NCBI RefSeq assembly: GCF_000737765.1
Contig: NZ_JPRI01000008.1
Coordinates: 248,001 to 312,000, forward strand
Source: Chryseobacterium vrystaatense
GTDB taxonomy: Bacteria > Bacteroidota > Bacteroidia > Flavobacteriales > Weeksellaceae
Direction: 5' to 3'
DNA: 64,000 nt
Below are positions 63,265-64,000 of the stretch, piece by piece. Position numbers and translations under genes: made by a program. Each line of letters starts with the position of its first letter. The first letter of the stretch is position 1. The notes below the pieces were generated by a model. The model worked only from the letters and a program-made list of their open reading frames with translations. It was not told where the DNA came from and did no database searches.

Positions 63265-64000
63265 ATGTTTAAATTACTTTCAAAAGAAAGCAATATTTTT
63301 TCAATTCCTGTTTATATTGGTTTTCTTCTTTTAGTAGTTATAATATTTAACATACTGAATTTCAATACTTATGAAGCGATTATTGCCGGAGTAACTTTCT
63401 TGGGAATTGCTCTGGGATATTTTTGTTTTCACAGCATTGCGCTCAATTACCAGACGCATTTGCCATTATTTCTCTATACCTTTTTTATTTTTGGTCTTTA
63501 TCCTGGAAATTTGGATCTTGGAATTGCCGTTTCTTTGCTCACCAATTCTTTCCTTCTTCTCCTTTTGACGAGTGCAGATGAAGATATCAGAAAGAAGTCT
63601 TATGTACTTGTAGGAGCCATCGTTGCATTGAATTTTATTTTCCTGCCAACTACCTGGCCTATGGCTCTTTTCGTGATCGTTCACGTTATAGCTACTTCTC
63701 AAAAAATAAGCTTAAATCTGTTCAGATTTCTTCTGGGAACTGTATTAATTGCATTCTGTTATTTCTCTGTCATGTTCTTTTTCAGTTTTACAAGCTGGAA
63801 TATTGATTATTTCCCATTTGGAAAAATGAAACCGATGACAGATTACACTGATCTGTTTCCTTTGATTCCTATTATCCTGATGTTGATTTATGCGGTATAT
63901 GACCATTTTACAAACTATAATAAGAAAAGCCCGATAAGCCGATATAAATATACTTTTCTGCTTGTCTTTTCACTGGCTCAGCTGGTGACTATTATTCTGT
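63265..64000 (+). CDS. DUF6427-type integral membrane protein, truncated by the window end
   Basis: The frame is open from ATG 63265 (MFKLLSKESNIFSIPVYIGF) to the last base, so only about 245 residues are seen. It has at least six membrane segments and no signal peptide. Similar proteins are encoded beside DUF6341 and uroporphyrinogen decarboxylase genes in Flavobacteria. The function is unknown. Confidence 0.8.
   Translation, partial: MFKLLSKESNIFSIPVYIGFLLLVVIIFNILNFNTYEAIIAGVTFLGIALGYFCFHSIALNYQTHLPLFLYTFFIFGLYPGNLDLGIAVSLLTNSFLLLLLTSADEDIRKKSYVLVGAIVALNFIFLPTTWPMALFVIVHVIATSQKISLNLFRFLLGTVLIAFCYFSVMFFFSFTSWNIDYFPFGKMKPMTDYTDLFPLIPIILMLIYAVYDHFTNYNKKSPISRYKYTFLLVFSLAQLVTIIL

Overview
The window is a chromosomal segment of a flavobacterium, most likely Chryseobacterium or a close relative in the Weeksellaceae. 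The evidence is AT-rich DNA, promoters of the Bacteroidota type (TTG, about 20 nt, TAnnTTTG), starts without clear Shine-Dalgarno sequences, a type IX secretion (T9SS) sorting-domain protein, and Flavobacteria-type housekeeping genes (OstA-like, DUF6427, long-tailed S16). I see no insertion sequence, integrase, CRISPR array or rRNA.

Layout. 0-6.1 kb: housekeeping genes (rpsP-rimM, GreA-like factor, nitroreductase, M3 peptidase). 6.1-13.8 kb: an accessory stretch of small, poorly known genes on the + strand (CPBP protease, SUKH-like/HEAT protein, DUF1801, YfbM/DUF1877, lipoprotein, DUF3592). It ends with an unrecognised 436-aa protein, two tandem tRNA-like genes with identical, enlarged 8-nt anticodon loops, and a methyltransferase. 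13.8-14.7 kb: a gene-free stretch with three large palindromes built on TATTCGCGAATA. 14.7-29.5 kb: surface proteins, a serine hydrolase, a TlpA-like protein, two TetR circuits with visible operators (one with an MFS exporter, one with a divergent small membrane operon), a Crp-like regulator with an SDR enzyme, an outer-membrane receptor, and AraC and flavodoxin-fold oxidoreductase genes. 29.6-32.1 kb: tyrS behind a leader that looks like a tyrosine-codon attenuator, then an exonuclease and a GNAT. 32.1-34.8 kb: a TPR/HTH regulator and a T9SS cargo protein. 35.2-41.1 kb: a complete Ter-type signalling operon on the - strand (TerD, TerD, two VWA proteins, PP2C phosphatase, kinase). 41.3-64 kb: housekeeping genes (panD, HU, pdxH, YqgE, amidase, aminotransferases, OstA, Fur-like, Kup, pdhB, ECF sigma with a membrane partner, LTA synthase-like, pssA, exonuclease, FAH hydrolase, USP, DUF6427).

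How genes work together. The Ter operon reads as one unit in which a kinase and phosphatase act around VWA and calcium-binding TerD proteins. Each TetR gene lies beside its own inverted repeat, and in the first circuit the half-site recurs between tetR and the exporter. The strongest candidate for an undescribed system is the 436-aa protein with its tandem tRNA-like RNAs at 11.5-13.0 kb. The second is the putative leader-peptide attenuator of tyrS at 29.65-29.84 kb. Functions given for both are inference from sequence only.
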